Shown piece after piece: positions 12,220 to 24,200 of a DNA stretch of 64,000 bases. Below the pieces are notes generated by a model. The model had not been told where the DNA came from. It ran no database searches and was given only the letters and a program-made list of their open reading frames with translations. Source of the stretch: Sabellastarte sp. h YS-2021 (lineage: Eukaryota > Annelida > Polychaeta > Sabellida > Sabellidae). Location: NCBI GenBank assembly GCA_964017235.1, contig OZ024936.1, forward strand, positions 62,299,028-62,363,027. The letters run 5' to 3'. Made by a program: the position numbers and the translations under genes. The stretch's first letter is position 1. Each line of letters starts with the position of its first letter.

Positions 12220-13314
12220 AATAGCCTGGACAGGATTTTAAAACTCATGGTCACTACCACAATTGTCAAAAGTCAAATCAAGATCAAACCATGATGTTGC
12301 ACACCTACAATGCCTTAACAATGTCCCTACCAACGATCAACCTTCTACGGTTTCAGAAATATTGTGTGCACAAAACTTTAAAGGTCAAAGTCACTATGGC
12401 AAGATCAAAGGTCAAATCAAGGTCACACCAAACGTTGCACACCTACAACCCCAACCAATATCCCTACCATGATCAATGCCCTTCACCTTACATTTGCTGA
12501 CATATAGCCCGGACAAGACATTATAGGTCAAGGTAACTACAGCAAGGTTAAAGGTCAAATTAAGCTCACATCATGACATTGCACACCTACAACGCCAAAC
12601 CAATGTCCCTGCCAAGTATCAACTTCTTACATCTTATAGTTTTTGAGATAAAGCCAGGACAAAATTTTATAGGTCAAGCTCACTACAGCAAGATCAAAGG
12701 TCAAATCAAGGTCACACCATGACGTTGAACACATACAACCAACAACCAATGTCCCTACCAAGTATCAACTTCTTACACCTTATGGTTTCTGAGATAGAGC
12801 CCGGATAATATTTTATAAGTCAAGGTCACTACGGCAAGGTCATATCAAGGTCACACTATGACGTTGCACGCCTACAACCTCCAACCAATGTCCCTACCAA
12901 GTATCAACATACTACACCTAATGGTTTCTGAGATATAGCCCGGACAAGATTTTATAGGTCAAGGTCACTCTGGTAAAGTCAAAGGTCAAATCATGATGTT
13001 GCACACCTACAACCCCTAACCAGTGTCCCTACCAAGTATCAACTTTCTACACCTTACGATTTCCAAGATATAGCCCGGACAAGATTTTATAGGTCAAGGT
13101 CACTACAGCAAGGTCAAATCAAGGTCACACCATGACATTGCACATGTACACGCCCTAAACAAAGTCCCTACCAGGTAACAATTTCCTACACCTTATGGCT
13201 TCTGAGATATAGCCTGGACAAGATTTTTTAGGTCATGGTCACTACAGCAAGGTCAAATCAAGGTCACACCATGAAGTTGCACATCTACACACCCTAACCA
13301 ATGTCCCTACAAAG
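12220..13314 (+). repeat. 146-bp tandem array, left part (AGGTCA-rich)
   Basis: About seven diverged units run here, each with the phrases 'cctaccaagtatcaacttc', 'gtttctgagatatagcccgg', 'ttataggtcaaggtcac' and 'aaaggtcaaatcaaggtcac'. The array resumes at 19473 after the DIRS element at 13315-19472 and ends near 19735. Units differ from each other much more than in the sister array at 29610-31770, so this array is older. Each unit carries several AGGTCA words. Confidence 0.85.
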
Positions 13315-16229
13315 TTGCAAATTTAATAAGTAAATTAAATTTTATAAGTTAATACCCTATCCAATGGACAATTGCTAATCCGGTCGGCGCAGACCGGCCC
13401 GCCAAACACCAGAAAAAGACATCCTGTGTTTCCACCGGCTGGCCGGTCCCACTACTGTACACTCCCCAGATAGTGTCTCATACTTCCTTCATATCTAGAC
13501 AACCTGATGTCATAGCATCTTTTTAGTTGTCTAAACCTCTTAAGAGCCCTAGTAAGCTGAAAGCGGGGTCGGAGGGAGGGTCTTGTGTGTCCATTGGATA
13601 GGGTATTAACTTATAAAAATTTAATTTACTGATTAAATTTGCAATTTTATTGTGTTAATACATCCTATCCAATGGACACTAGCTGAATAACTACCGCTTG
13701 GCTGGCGGGTAAGTTACTAGGGACTTATGTGAACTCACAAATAATAGTAAATTTTAACCTACGGTCTAGGCTGACTTCGTCAGGACCTATAGGCCCAGGC
13801 CTGGATTGATCTTAAGGTCAGGAAACCCTGTAAGGCCATCGTCTGTTACCAACAGCCGGTTACCCAGGGCTATACCAACGTAGCCCCCCCCCCCCCTTTT
13901 TAGCAGACCTGCTCTGAGGTAGGGGAAGAGAGGGATGAGCTCAGTCCCAGAAGGCAAATAAACCTCCTGAAGGAAGCATGTCATATATATATTTTTTTAT
14001 ACTATGTACATGTAGAACTATTTACACTATGTACATATATACAAATCTCCTCAATATAAGGGCCACCTGTGGATCTGCTGAGCAGCCACTACTGGGCCCA
14101 AGTGATAAAGCTCTGGATCAGCCCAAGCCACACCCTTCAGATAGAATTCTGAGAAGGTACTATGTCACTTCAGTGGTAGGCTGATAAGATTTGTTCTAAG
14201 GAAAAACCTGACTGGAATGCCTTATAAACAAAAGGCCCTGACATCATGGGCTTTAACCTGATGTAAAGTGTGGGCCTCCTCTTCAGAGAGCTCATAATAT
14301 GGGATCACAATTTGCTTGATCCAAGAGGAGATCGTGGCAGGCGAGATGTCTTTGTCAAAACCTTTCTTAAAGGAGACAAAAAACAACTCCTTATTCTGCC
14401 AAATTCTGGGGTCCTGTCCAAATAATAGCGCAATGCTCTAACCGGATAAAGGGACCCGTCAGACTTGAGGGACCTATTCAGAGTTGGGGCCAGGGCTGGT
14501 ATAACCACTGGGGCCACATTGTCTGGACCCTCTTTGGACAGCTGCTTCTTGGAAAGAGAGCTGGATGATGGATACAGGAACACCTTTGACCAGTAGGATT
14601 GGTATCTAATCTTTCTGTTTTGCCAAGCATGTATCTCACTTCTAAGCTTGCCCGACCCAAGGGCCAAGACGAAAACTGTCTTGAAGGTCAAATGCTTCAA
14701 AGAGGCCTCTTTAATTGGTTCAAAAGGAGGCTTTGACAGCTGGTGCAAGACCAGGGAGAGGTTCCAGGAGGGGATTTCCCTCTAGCCTTTGTGTCTGTCT
14801 CTGTGGAAACTATTCAGGAGACGAGTGAGATTTTCATCTTTGCTGATGTTAATGGGCGAGTTTCCCAGTTTATCAGCAATGACTGACCAGTACCATCAAT
14901 GGTGCTAGGCTGCAGTTTCCTATCCTGAAAAGGGTACATAAGGAAATCAGCAACTGACTTTACAGGGGGTGCTCTGAAGTCCACCTGATTACTGAGGCAC
15001 CACTTTTAAATATGGCCCACTTTGCCTCATTGACTGATCTGGTTGATCCTCTTTGAGGAGCCTCAATTTTTGCTGCCACTGCCTCAGAGAAGCCCTGCTC
15101 TTTGATTGCTGAGGCTCTATGAGCCATGCATGGAGATTTAGATTGTCAGATTTCTGTGAGGGATCTGACTGAAGGGCTGTGTCAACAGGTTAGGCAGAAT
15201 GGACAGGTTCAGTGGGATTTGGCTGGACACGGCCATTTGATCCCAAAACCAAGGCATGTTGGGCCACTCCGGAGCAATCAGAATGATTCTCTTGCAAGGG
15301 GGAGTCCTGCAACTTCTCCACCACTTTGTCCAATATGGCTGCTGGTGAGAAGGTGTATGCGTCCAGATCTTCCCATGGCAGACCAAGTGCATCCACTGCT
15401 GTGGCCAGGGGATCCGGTACCGGTGACACAAACAGAGGCAACTTGTTGTTGAACCTCGTGGCAAATAGGTCTATTTTTGGCCGGTGCCACCTGCTGCATA
15501 TTGTTTGGAAGACCTCTGGAAGGACAGACCACTCTGTTTGGATGGTCTGGCTTAGCCTGCTACCACGTTCAGCCGGCCTGGAATGTGTCGAGCTTGAGTC
15601 ACTTGTTTCCTGGTACACCAGGTCAAGATTCTCCAAAGCAGGGCACAAAGTGAGCCCGACCTCATGCCTCCTTCCTTGTTTATGTATGACACCACTGTGG
15701 TGTTGTCGGTGCTACAAGTATTATCTTGTCTGAGCAGAGGTCTTGGAACTTGTTTTTGAGATGCCACTGTATGGGTCTCATATGCAGCCCGCCTACTTGA
15801 ACTTGCTTTTCTGTAGTTGTTAGTAAACCTATCAAGGACATAAGCTGCCAGACCGGACAGGCAGGTAGGGATAGCAGTTTCAGTATTTTATCCTGGAGGC
15901 TCTGGAGGCAACATTTGTACTACCTAGCGTCCAGCCCCCAAGGCTTCCTAAGTTCCCAAAACAGATTTAGTCTGGACCCTACAGGCAGATTGTGTGCCAC
16001 ATTTGGGACATTTGGTAGTCTGACAAACATTTTCTGTCCCTCCGGACACTGGTCCGGTCTGGTGACAATGATCCAAGTTAACAGTGTCTCTGTTCTTGTT
16101 GTGGTCCGGTCCGATGGGGCTGACACAACTTTTCACATTTAACAGACTCTTTGCCCAGGGCCAGCAGCCTGCAAGGTGCAGCATTTACACAGTAATTGTC
16201 ATTTGTGAGATGGCTGAGCCCTGGCCGGA

Positions 16230-19207
16230 CATTTTTTTGATAGCATCAGACAACGCCACTATGTTCGGTTATCTGAACAAACAAAAGGGGGGGGGGGGGG
16301 GGGGGGGGGGGCACATGTACCTCCTAGTTTGGCGCATCTTGGCCTACTGCAATCCTTGAAATATACTCAAAAGAGACAGACATATTGTGGGTTGCTTAAA
16401 TATTATAGCCAACATCCTCTTCAGAAGGGACAGAGGCTTGGTGCATCCTGGCCCACTGCAATCCTTGAAATATACTTATAAGAGATAGACATTTTCTGGG
16501 TTGCTTAAATGTCATAGTCAATAACCTCTACAGAAGGGACAGAAGAAATTCATACAGAATGGTTCTTACTCCCTTTATGGTTCAAGACAATGTGCAAGAT
16601 TGGCACAAATCAACAATAGGTTTTTTATGCAGGTATGCTGCATCTTGGCCTACTGCAATCCTTGAGATATTCTTATATGAGCCAGATATATTCAGGGTTG
16701 TTTAAAGGTCATGACAGTCAGCCTCTCCAGAAAGGACAAAATGATACAGACAGGGTGGTCTCTTCATCTTAAAATGTTCCATTTGACTTGCATAGTTTGG
16801 CAAATACCAATGGTAGAGATGTTTGCCACCAATATGAATCACAAACTTCCATTCTATGTTGCCAGTCCCGGATGCAAATGCTCTGAACATAGATGCATTA
16901 AACATCTTGTTGGAGGTTCTGGACTGCTAGGCCTTTTGTCCTGTACCACTCATTCCAAAAATTCATTGAACAAGTGAACACCAGGTGCAAAATGATTGTA
17001 GTGGCCCCTTGGTGGCCCATGATGCATTGGTTTTGGGATCTGGTGAATCAATCAACCAAACCTCCACTACAGCTACTTCACTGGTCTCAGAAACAGCCAT
17101 TCAGTCAGAAATACCATCAGAATCTGTTGCATTGGTACCTGCATGCTTGACACCTTAACCACTCAGAATCTCTTATTTCATTTTTGAGCAAGGGGTAGAC
17201 AGATTTAGGGCATCTCAAGGACCCTCATCTTGGAAATGTATGAGTCAAGATGGGCCATTTTGAGCTCTGGTACCAACAGAATAAGGTGGTCATCTCAGAG
17301 CCTACTGTCTCAAATATACCAGATTTTTTTATCCATTTACTTACAAAAATCTGAGACCTACCACTATTGCTGGCCTCGCAGCAGCCTTAGCTGATCATTT
17401 ATATCTTTTGTGCAGGAGTTGAGCAAAAGCCTGGATCTTTATAGGCCTATTGCAAGTGTTTATAGAGAGAAGCCCACTGCTAACAGAGGTGTAGCATCAA
17501 GGGATTTGCCTTTGCTTCTGTTGGTTTCACAAAAGGCTCCTTATTAACATTTAAAGGTCAGTCTAAAAAATTTTAACTTGCAAGACTGTTGCAATGGCAT
17601 TGGCATCTGGCAAAAACAAGGTAAAGTGTATTCTGGGACTTTGGCTCCTTCAGACACAAGCCTCATTGGAAGGAGGTTATAGTTTCTCCCTCCTACCTAC
17701 CTTTTCAGCAAAGACCCATTAGCCTCAATTGGTCTAGATTGGCTCCAGTGGTCACTTCAGCTCTAGATCATTCCTGAACTCAAATTGCCTGGACACATGA
17801 TTCCTTGTCCTCTTACAGCACTTAGATCCTTCTTGGACAGGACTACAGCTTGGTGAAAAGGGAATCTCCTTCTCCCGCCTTTTAGCAAGAATCAGTTGGC
17901 TTCTGATGGCCCAGATGGCTCAAATCAGTGGTCATTCCAGCTCACAAACCATTCTTGAGCTCACGTTGGACTGATGTTGTGACACTCTGCACTCTTACAG
18001 TACTTAGTTACTAGCAAAACAGTACAAGTACTTCAAGGAGGGGAAGAATCTCTTGCTCATATCTTTTAAGGAAGGCTTGATGGAGATATCTTGAGTTCAG
18101 CTATCTCTTCCTGGATCAACCTGGCTGCATGATTAGATTGCCCGTCCTTTAATTCTGATTCTCAGAATCTATACATTGAGACACATATTACATCCATGGC
18201 TGCCTCTTTAGTTTTCAAGAGTGGGGTCTTACCTGAACAGATATCAAACTCTTGTTATTGGAAGACCCACAATTCTTTACTATATTCTACTCGAAGATGT
18301 AGCTTGGCAATCCCATGACCAGTCCATGAACGAATTGGGTCTTGTGGATTCATCTCAGCATGTAGTCAATTTTTGTGTATTTACACATGTTATTGATATG
18401 ACTCACATATTTATGTTCTCTCCAGTTATACAAGTATTGTGTCACTGACATATGTCTTTCTTAACTTACATATGTCCCCATATCTGCAGTTTATGCAGTT
18501 CAGTTTGCCTGCTTGGAGATATTCTCATTGTCAGATGATGACATCTTGTTTGGGGAGACATCCAGACATCTCCGGCCAATATCGGGTGATGGTTGATAGT
18601 GCTATATGATTTGTTGTAAAATTGTCTACAACAGCAATAGCAGCAACAATGATGACCACATCATGGATCTCTTGTTGAGGTTAGCAAATTACTTATCTGT
18701 GATGAAGAAGTAATATATAACCTAAGATGTGGCGTATGGAAGCTTATCTTATCCTCTTATCAAGTGCTTTATCTGGTGACCCATTGTCTGACAATCATCT
18801 AACAGTGTGGCCAAAACAAATACCCTCCACCTGTTATGGTTGTATTCAAGCACTTGTGAGGATAAGGTAAGGCTATTTTACGCAATAAAATGTAACAAAT
18901 TTTATTGTAATTTAACTTTTTACAAGTTAAATACTTACCTTATCCTCACAAGGATAAACCCACCCTACCTCCCCGCATAATTTGTTTTCTGGGGACCAAA
19001 AATACAATGAAGAACTCTCGACATTCGTCTGTCGACAACGACTACTGCGCAAGCGCGGACATGCGCAGACAAGGGGTCACCTCTCATGACAAGAATATTT
19101 CCTTAAAAAATTCTTGTCGGTCGATGCGTTTTGCTCCACAAAACCAAGTAAGCACTTGTGAGGATAAGGTAAGTATTTAACTTGTAAAAAGTTAAATTAC
19201 AACAAAA
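16230..19207 (+). mobile_element. DIRS-type retroelement piece (copy B), second family, nested in copy A
   Basis: On the plus strand the stretch starts abruptly inside an RNase H region (SDNATMFGYLNKQ, comparable to TDNTTVVAYINKQ in the younger copies). It runs through a DLFAT-like block (VEMFATNMNHKLPFYV) and recombinase remnants near 17500-18300. It ends with an internal complementary region (about 18853-18950) and a terminal repeat (about 18951-19207) built on GTGAGGATAAGGTAAG, unlike the CCTATCCAATGGACA ends of copies A and C. It is 5'-incomplete and heavily broken. It interrupts copy A on the opposite strand. Confidence 0.75.
16287..16311. repeat. 25-nt poly-G run
   Basis: Twenty-five consecutive G residues lie inside the nested DIRS piece, at the place where the family encodes a Gly-Gly after the RNase H core. 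Such a run can form G-quadruplexes, and its length is also prone to sequencing error. Confidence 0.9.
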
Positions 19208-19472
19208 TTTGCAAATAAGGTTGAAAATCCATCATAATGCAGAATTTTTTCTTTAAAAACTCTGGAGATGTTGAAAACATGACTGGGCAGTACATGCGCC
19301 AAACGAAAAAGATGCTATGACATCGGGTTGCCTAGACAGGAAGGAAGTACGAGGCGCCATCTGGGAAGTGCACAGTACTGGGACCGGCCAGCCAGTGGAA
19401 ACACAGGACGTCTTTTTCTGGCGTTTGGCAGGCCGGTCTGCGCCATTGGATAGGATGTATTAACGCAATTAA

Positions 19473-19735
19473 ATAACAATTTTCTACACCTTATGGTTTC
19501 TGAGATAGAGCCCGGACAAGATTTTCAAACTCAAGGTCACCACAGCAAGGTCAAATCAGGGTCACAGCATGATGTTGCGCGCCAACACCCCCTAACCAAT
19601 GTCCCTACCAAGTATCATCTTCCTACACCTTAAAGTTTCTGAGATAGAGCCCGGAAAACATTTTCCCGCTGTCTGCCAACCTGCCCATTAGGACACCATG
19701 GGTGAAAACAATACCAGGGCTGTGGGGTAACAAAT
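19473..19735 (+). repeat. 146-bp tandem array, right part and decayed terminal hairpin
   Basis: The array interrupted at 13315 resumes with 'ttttctacaccttatggttt' and continues for under two units. It then ends with the same closing text as the sister element at 31741-31857: 'gcccggaaaacattttcccg', 'caccatgggtgaaaacaata' and 'gggctgtggggtaa'. The first arm of the terminal hairpin is lost. Confidence 0.8.
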
Positions 19736-21217
19736 GTAACAGATTTCTGCATCAAGAGATTTTTTTCTTTCTAAAACTCTCCTAAAATTGTACTTCCCAA
19801 TTGTATTTCACACTCAAACACAGTGTATATTTTACAATATTTTTTTTTCAACTTAATCCTTCATGCTACCCCAGATAAACAGGTCAGTTACTTAGTCAAC
19901 AAGTTTTCATAATTGGGGTTCTCCTTTACACATGAAGACTCTTGTAGAGCACCTATTCTGCAGTTTGTTCTGTATGTTCTGGTGATTTGCGAACATCTTA
20001 AGAGAACATTTTCAACGCAATACAGAGGAACTCAATTCTCTATATTTGTATATTATTACTCAGGGAAGTCTTATTTACCTCAACTGTATAAAAAAAAAAA
20101 CCAAAAAACCCCCACAACAATGCTTTCCATATTTTATTTCACTAGTTGTTTATATAAATAGAAAGAACAAATAACAAAAAGAGTTGACAAAAACTTAACA
20201 ATTAATAAACGATGCCACATTACTCTGTACCTGACATCTAAAATCCAACTACTGAAGTTCAGTTTTCATATCAATATCAACCTATATCTACTCTGCATAT
20301 GAACTGACATTGAACCATTCTATTATGCCAGGAGATGTCTCAATGGACAGCTGTAGCCCCTCATGTACCACAAAATACAGGACAATTTGAAAAGGATCAT
20401 TAATTGAAGACAAGACTGCTATACAAGTAATCAGACTCCTTCTAATTAATATTTCAGATTAAATCTCCAAACATGTCAATATTGATCAACAAAACATAAA
20501 TATAAAGGAGTTATACATTACAGTAATATCTGGTAAATACTGCTTCACGAGTCATTACCTGCACAAAGGAGGTTATGTAATTGGCCACATGTATTTGTCG
20601 GTTTGCAAAATAACTTGAAAAATTATGGACAGTTTTTGGTGGTGATCAAAATTACTGTCTAGATCCAGGAATTTTATTAAAGGAGTTTTCATCATACCAC
20701 TCACAAGCAGTATTGCAGGTATTGGGACTTGGTGGAGTGATACATTTTCTTGTTCAAAATGACACTGAAATTAAGATGATGAGTATGACTATTAAAATGC
20801 AGGAAGCTCGATCAACTGATACTGAATTGTTTATTGTTTATTTGGGGTTTATACATGAATATGACACCTTATCCGATATCAACTAGAATCACCTCATACT
20901 GAAGTATGCTTTAATGTATTTTGACAGTTGTGAACATGTAGCACAGAAACAATACAGCTTAACAGGTAGTTGGATAACCTTCTCCATTGAACCTTTTACC
21001 ACTATATTAAATTGCTGGTAATTTAAATTATTTTTCTAGCCTCCAGAGACTGACTTTTTAAGGGTTTAACTGAAATTGGACATACTTCACAGCATACTCT
21101 TAGCTGTTTGAGTGCTCTTTTAACAATGATAAAGAGGTCACTTTTACATGGCTGTTCTATACATCAAGGTTTTTCCGAGGTATGTTGTTCATAAACAATT
21201 GGAAATTCGTGAGTTTC
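19736..21217 (-). other. Intergenic tail and probable 3' UTR of TUBGCP5
   Basis: No coding signal is seen on either strand. On the minus strand, downstream of the TUBGCP5 stop, AATAAA occurs at 20133-20138, a plausible cleavage signal that would give a 3' UTR of about 1.1 kb. A worn SINE tail in minus orientation (CCCCAAATAAACAATAAA) lies near 20825-20860. Confidence 0.45.
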
Positions 21218-24200
21218 CTATGATTTCTGCTCCAGGAATGTGATAAGAGAGAAAGCCAGTGACTCCACTGAAAATAGAAAAATATCAAAAATTATAAACT
21301 TATACTTTTCCTGATGGTCGAGCATCAGTTCACACATGCTTAATGTTTTCCAATTTAGCCATGCATACCAACTCACAGTGATTTTTAATTACTCAAATTA
21401 CTTACTGTCTTTTAAACTGACTATAATGACACAATTGTAAGACTCATTAGAACAATATCAAAGATTTATTTCAACTCTGTCACTCAATTTCAATGCCGAC
21501 ACTTAAGTTCTTCTGTCCCAACAATTTAAGTACCAAAACTAAATATTACTAAAGCATAAGTCCTGTAGTTGTATGCATGTTACTATTACTTTTCCTGTTG
21601 TACTTACAGTGGGGGAAGGAGCCTCTCTTTATGGCATTATTCAAGACTGAAGCCAGAAACTTGATACATCTCGAAAACTCCACCTCCATTTCTTTCACAA
21701 TTCTTGCACTGAAAGTAAATAAAGAACACCAAATAGAATACTTTTGCTAATTAACAAAGTCATCTGTGATAGCACGCATGGGCCCTTCACTGTGAAGACC
21801 GGAAAAGTTGGAGATGCGTGATAATGTGTGTATAGTTGATACGGGAGCATCGGTGATAGGCTATATGTCAGGTACATCTAAAAAAAAACAAACAACATAC
21901 CTCACAAAATTAGAAAATTGCAAATTTAATAAGTAAATTAAATTTTTATAAGTTAATACCCTATCCAATGGACAATTGCTTTACCGGTCGCCACGACCGG
22001 TCCCGCCAAACGACAGAAAAAGTCATTCTGTATAAAATACCGGCAGGACCGGTCACAGAGTGTACATTCGCCAGGTGTCGCCTCGTGCATACTTCCTGTC
22101 TAGACAGAATGACGTCACGGCGTCTTTTTTGTTGTCTAAACCTATTAGACCCCTAGTAAGCTGATAGCGGGGCCGGTTGGGAGGGCCTTGTCTGTCCATT
22201 GGATAGGGTATTAACTTATAAAAATTTAATTTACTTATTAAATTTGCAATTTTATTGCATTAATACATCCTATCCAATGGACAATTGCTGAATAACTACC
22301 GCTTGGTTGGCGGGTAAGTTACTAGGAAAAACTTGAGTGAACTCAAAACTAACAACGTTGAGGCCTGGGTAGTCCTGATTCAGGTAACCCACAGGACCTA
22401 AGTCGGTATCCAGAACGCCGGTTACCCGGCTGGGTTAACCGACACTGCTCCCCCCCTCTTGTTTAAGCAGTACTGCTCTGAGTGGAGGGAGAGAGGGAGG
22501 AGTTCAAACCCAAGAAATAAACCTCCCAAAGGAAGCATGGGATTTATACTTATCTAAGTATGAGTATATACAATATGTACATATTTACAAGTATATCTCC
22601 TCATTATTGGCCTTGTTAGTGGATCTGCTGAGCAGCCACAACCGGCCCTAAATGGAAAAGTTCTGAGTCAGCCCAGGCCACATCCTTCAGATAGAATTGT
22701 GTGAAGGTATTGTGAGATTTCCAGTGGCAAGCTGACAAAATTTGGTCCAAAGAGGTTCCAGATTGGAAAGCTTTAGAAGTAGCAAAAGCCCTTACATCAT
22801 GGGCTTTAACCTGATGTAGAGTGAGGGCTTGCTGGTCAGAGAGCTCATAACATAGGATCACAGTCTGTTTGATCCATGAGGAGATGGTGGCAGGTGAGAT
22901 ATCTTTGTCAAAACCTTTCTTGAAGGAGACAAAGACTAGTTCTTTGTTTTGCCTGAGATCTGAGGTCTTGTCCAAATAGTAACGCAAGGCTCTAACTGGA
23001 CATAGTGATCTGTCACCCTTGAGTGATCTATCCAGTGTAGGGGCCAGGGCTGGGACAACTACCGGGGCCACACTCTCTGGACCCTCCTTGGCCAGCTGAT
23101 TCTTAGATAGAAAGCTGGGTGAGGGGTACAAGGACACCTTAGCCCAGTCTGACTGGTGTCTGATGTTCCTGTGAAGCCAGGCATGGATCTCACTCCTGCG
23201 TTTACCCGAACCTAGGGCCATCAGAAAAACAGTCTTGAAGGTCAAGTGTTTTAGGGAGGCCTCCTTAAGGGGTTCAAATGGTGCTTTTGTCAGCTGGTGT
23301 AAGACCAGGGACAGGTTCCAGGAGGGTATACCCCTCCTACCCTTGGGTCTGTCTCTATGGAAACTATCCAGGAGACGGGTGAGATTTTCATCCTTGCTGA
23401 CATTTACTGGTACATTACCCAATTTGTCAGCAATGGCTGATCTATAACCATCTATTGTGCCTGGTTGTAATTTCCTTTCCTGAAACAAGTACAGTAAGAA
23501 ATCCGCTATAGCCTTTAGAGGTGGTGCTCTGAAGTCCACCTGATTACTGATGCACCACTTTGTAAAAATGGACCACTTTGCCTCATAGACAGATCTGGTT
23601 GATCCTCTTTGAGGAGCCTCAATTCGTGCTGCCACTGCCTCAGAGAACCCCTGTTCCTTGATTGCTGAGGCTCTAGGAGCCAGGCATGCAGGTTCAGATT
23701 CGACAGGTTCCTGTGAAGGACCTGGTTGAATGGCTGAGACACTAGGTTTGGTATGCTGGGCAGACACAGTGGGATCTGGCTTGACATTGTTACCAGGTCC
23801 CAAAACCAGGGCATGTTGGGCCACCCTGGAGCAATCAGAATTATTCTGTTGCAGGGGTAGTCCTGGAGCTTCTCCACCACTTTGCCCAAGATGGCTGCTG
23901 GTGGGAAGGCGTAAGGGTCTAGTTCCTCCCAAGATAGACTGAGAGCATCCACTGCCCAAGCTTGGGGGTCTGGTACTGGGGAGACGAAGTGTGGCAGCTT
24001 GTTGTTGAACCTGGTGGCAAATAGGTCCACTTGGGGTCTGTGCCACCGGTCGCATATTGCCTTGAATATCTCTGGATTGAGGGACCATTCTGTTTGGATG
24101 GTCTGACCCAGCCTGGATAACTTGTCGGCTATCACATTTAGACGGCCGGGAATATGTCGAGCTTTGAGTATTACTTGATGTCTGGTACACCATGTTAGTA

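Larger units (their letters stand above)
13315..19472 (-). mobile_element. Old degraded DIRS-type retroelement (copy A), split by a second DIRS piece
   Basis: This belongs to the DIRS order (tyrosine-recombinase retroelements). Parts seen on the minus strand are a right inverted terminal repeat at about 19300-19465, a remnant of the ORF1 zinc-finger region near 16090-16200, RT/RNase H remnants at about 15190-15960, tyrosine-recombinase remnants at about 14090-15120, the internal complementary region at 13591-13679, and the left terminal repeat at 13340-13520. It is closest to copy C (21914-28111). It is badly broken: many interruptions, part of RT and most of ORF1 missing. A plus-strand piece of another DIRS family occupies about 16230-19207. 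It sits inside the 146-bp array, whose units continue on both sides. It is the oldest DIRS copy here. Confidence 0.88.

Noticed and set aside
12263-12500. Short open frames in the AGGTCA array
   Set aside because: They are overlapping frames within diverged 146-bp units, with no coding features.
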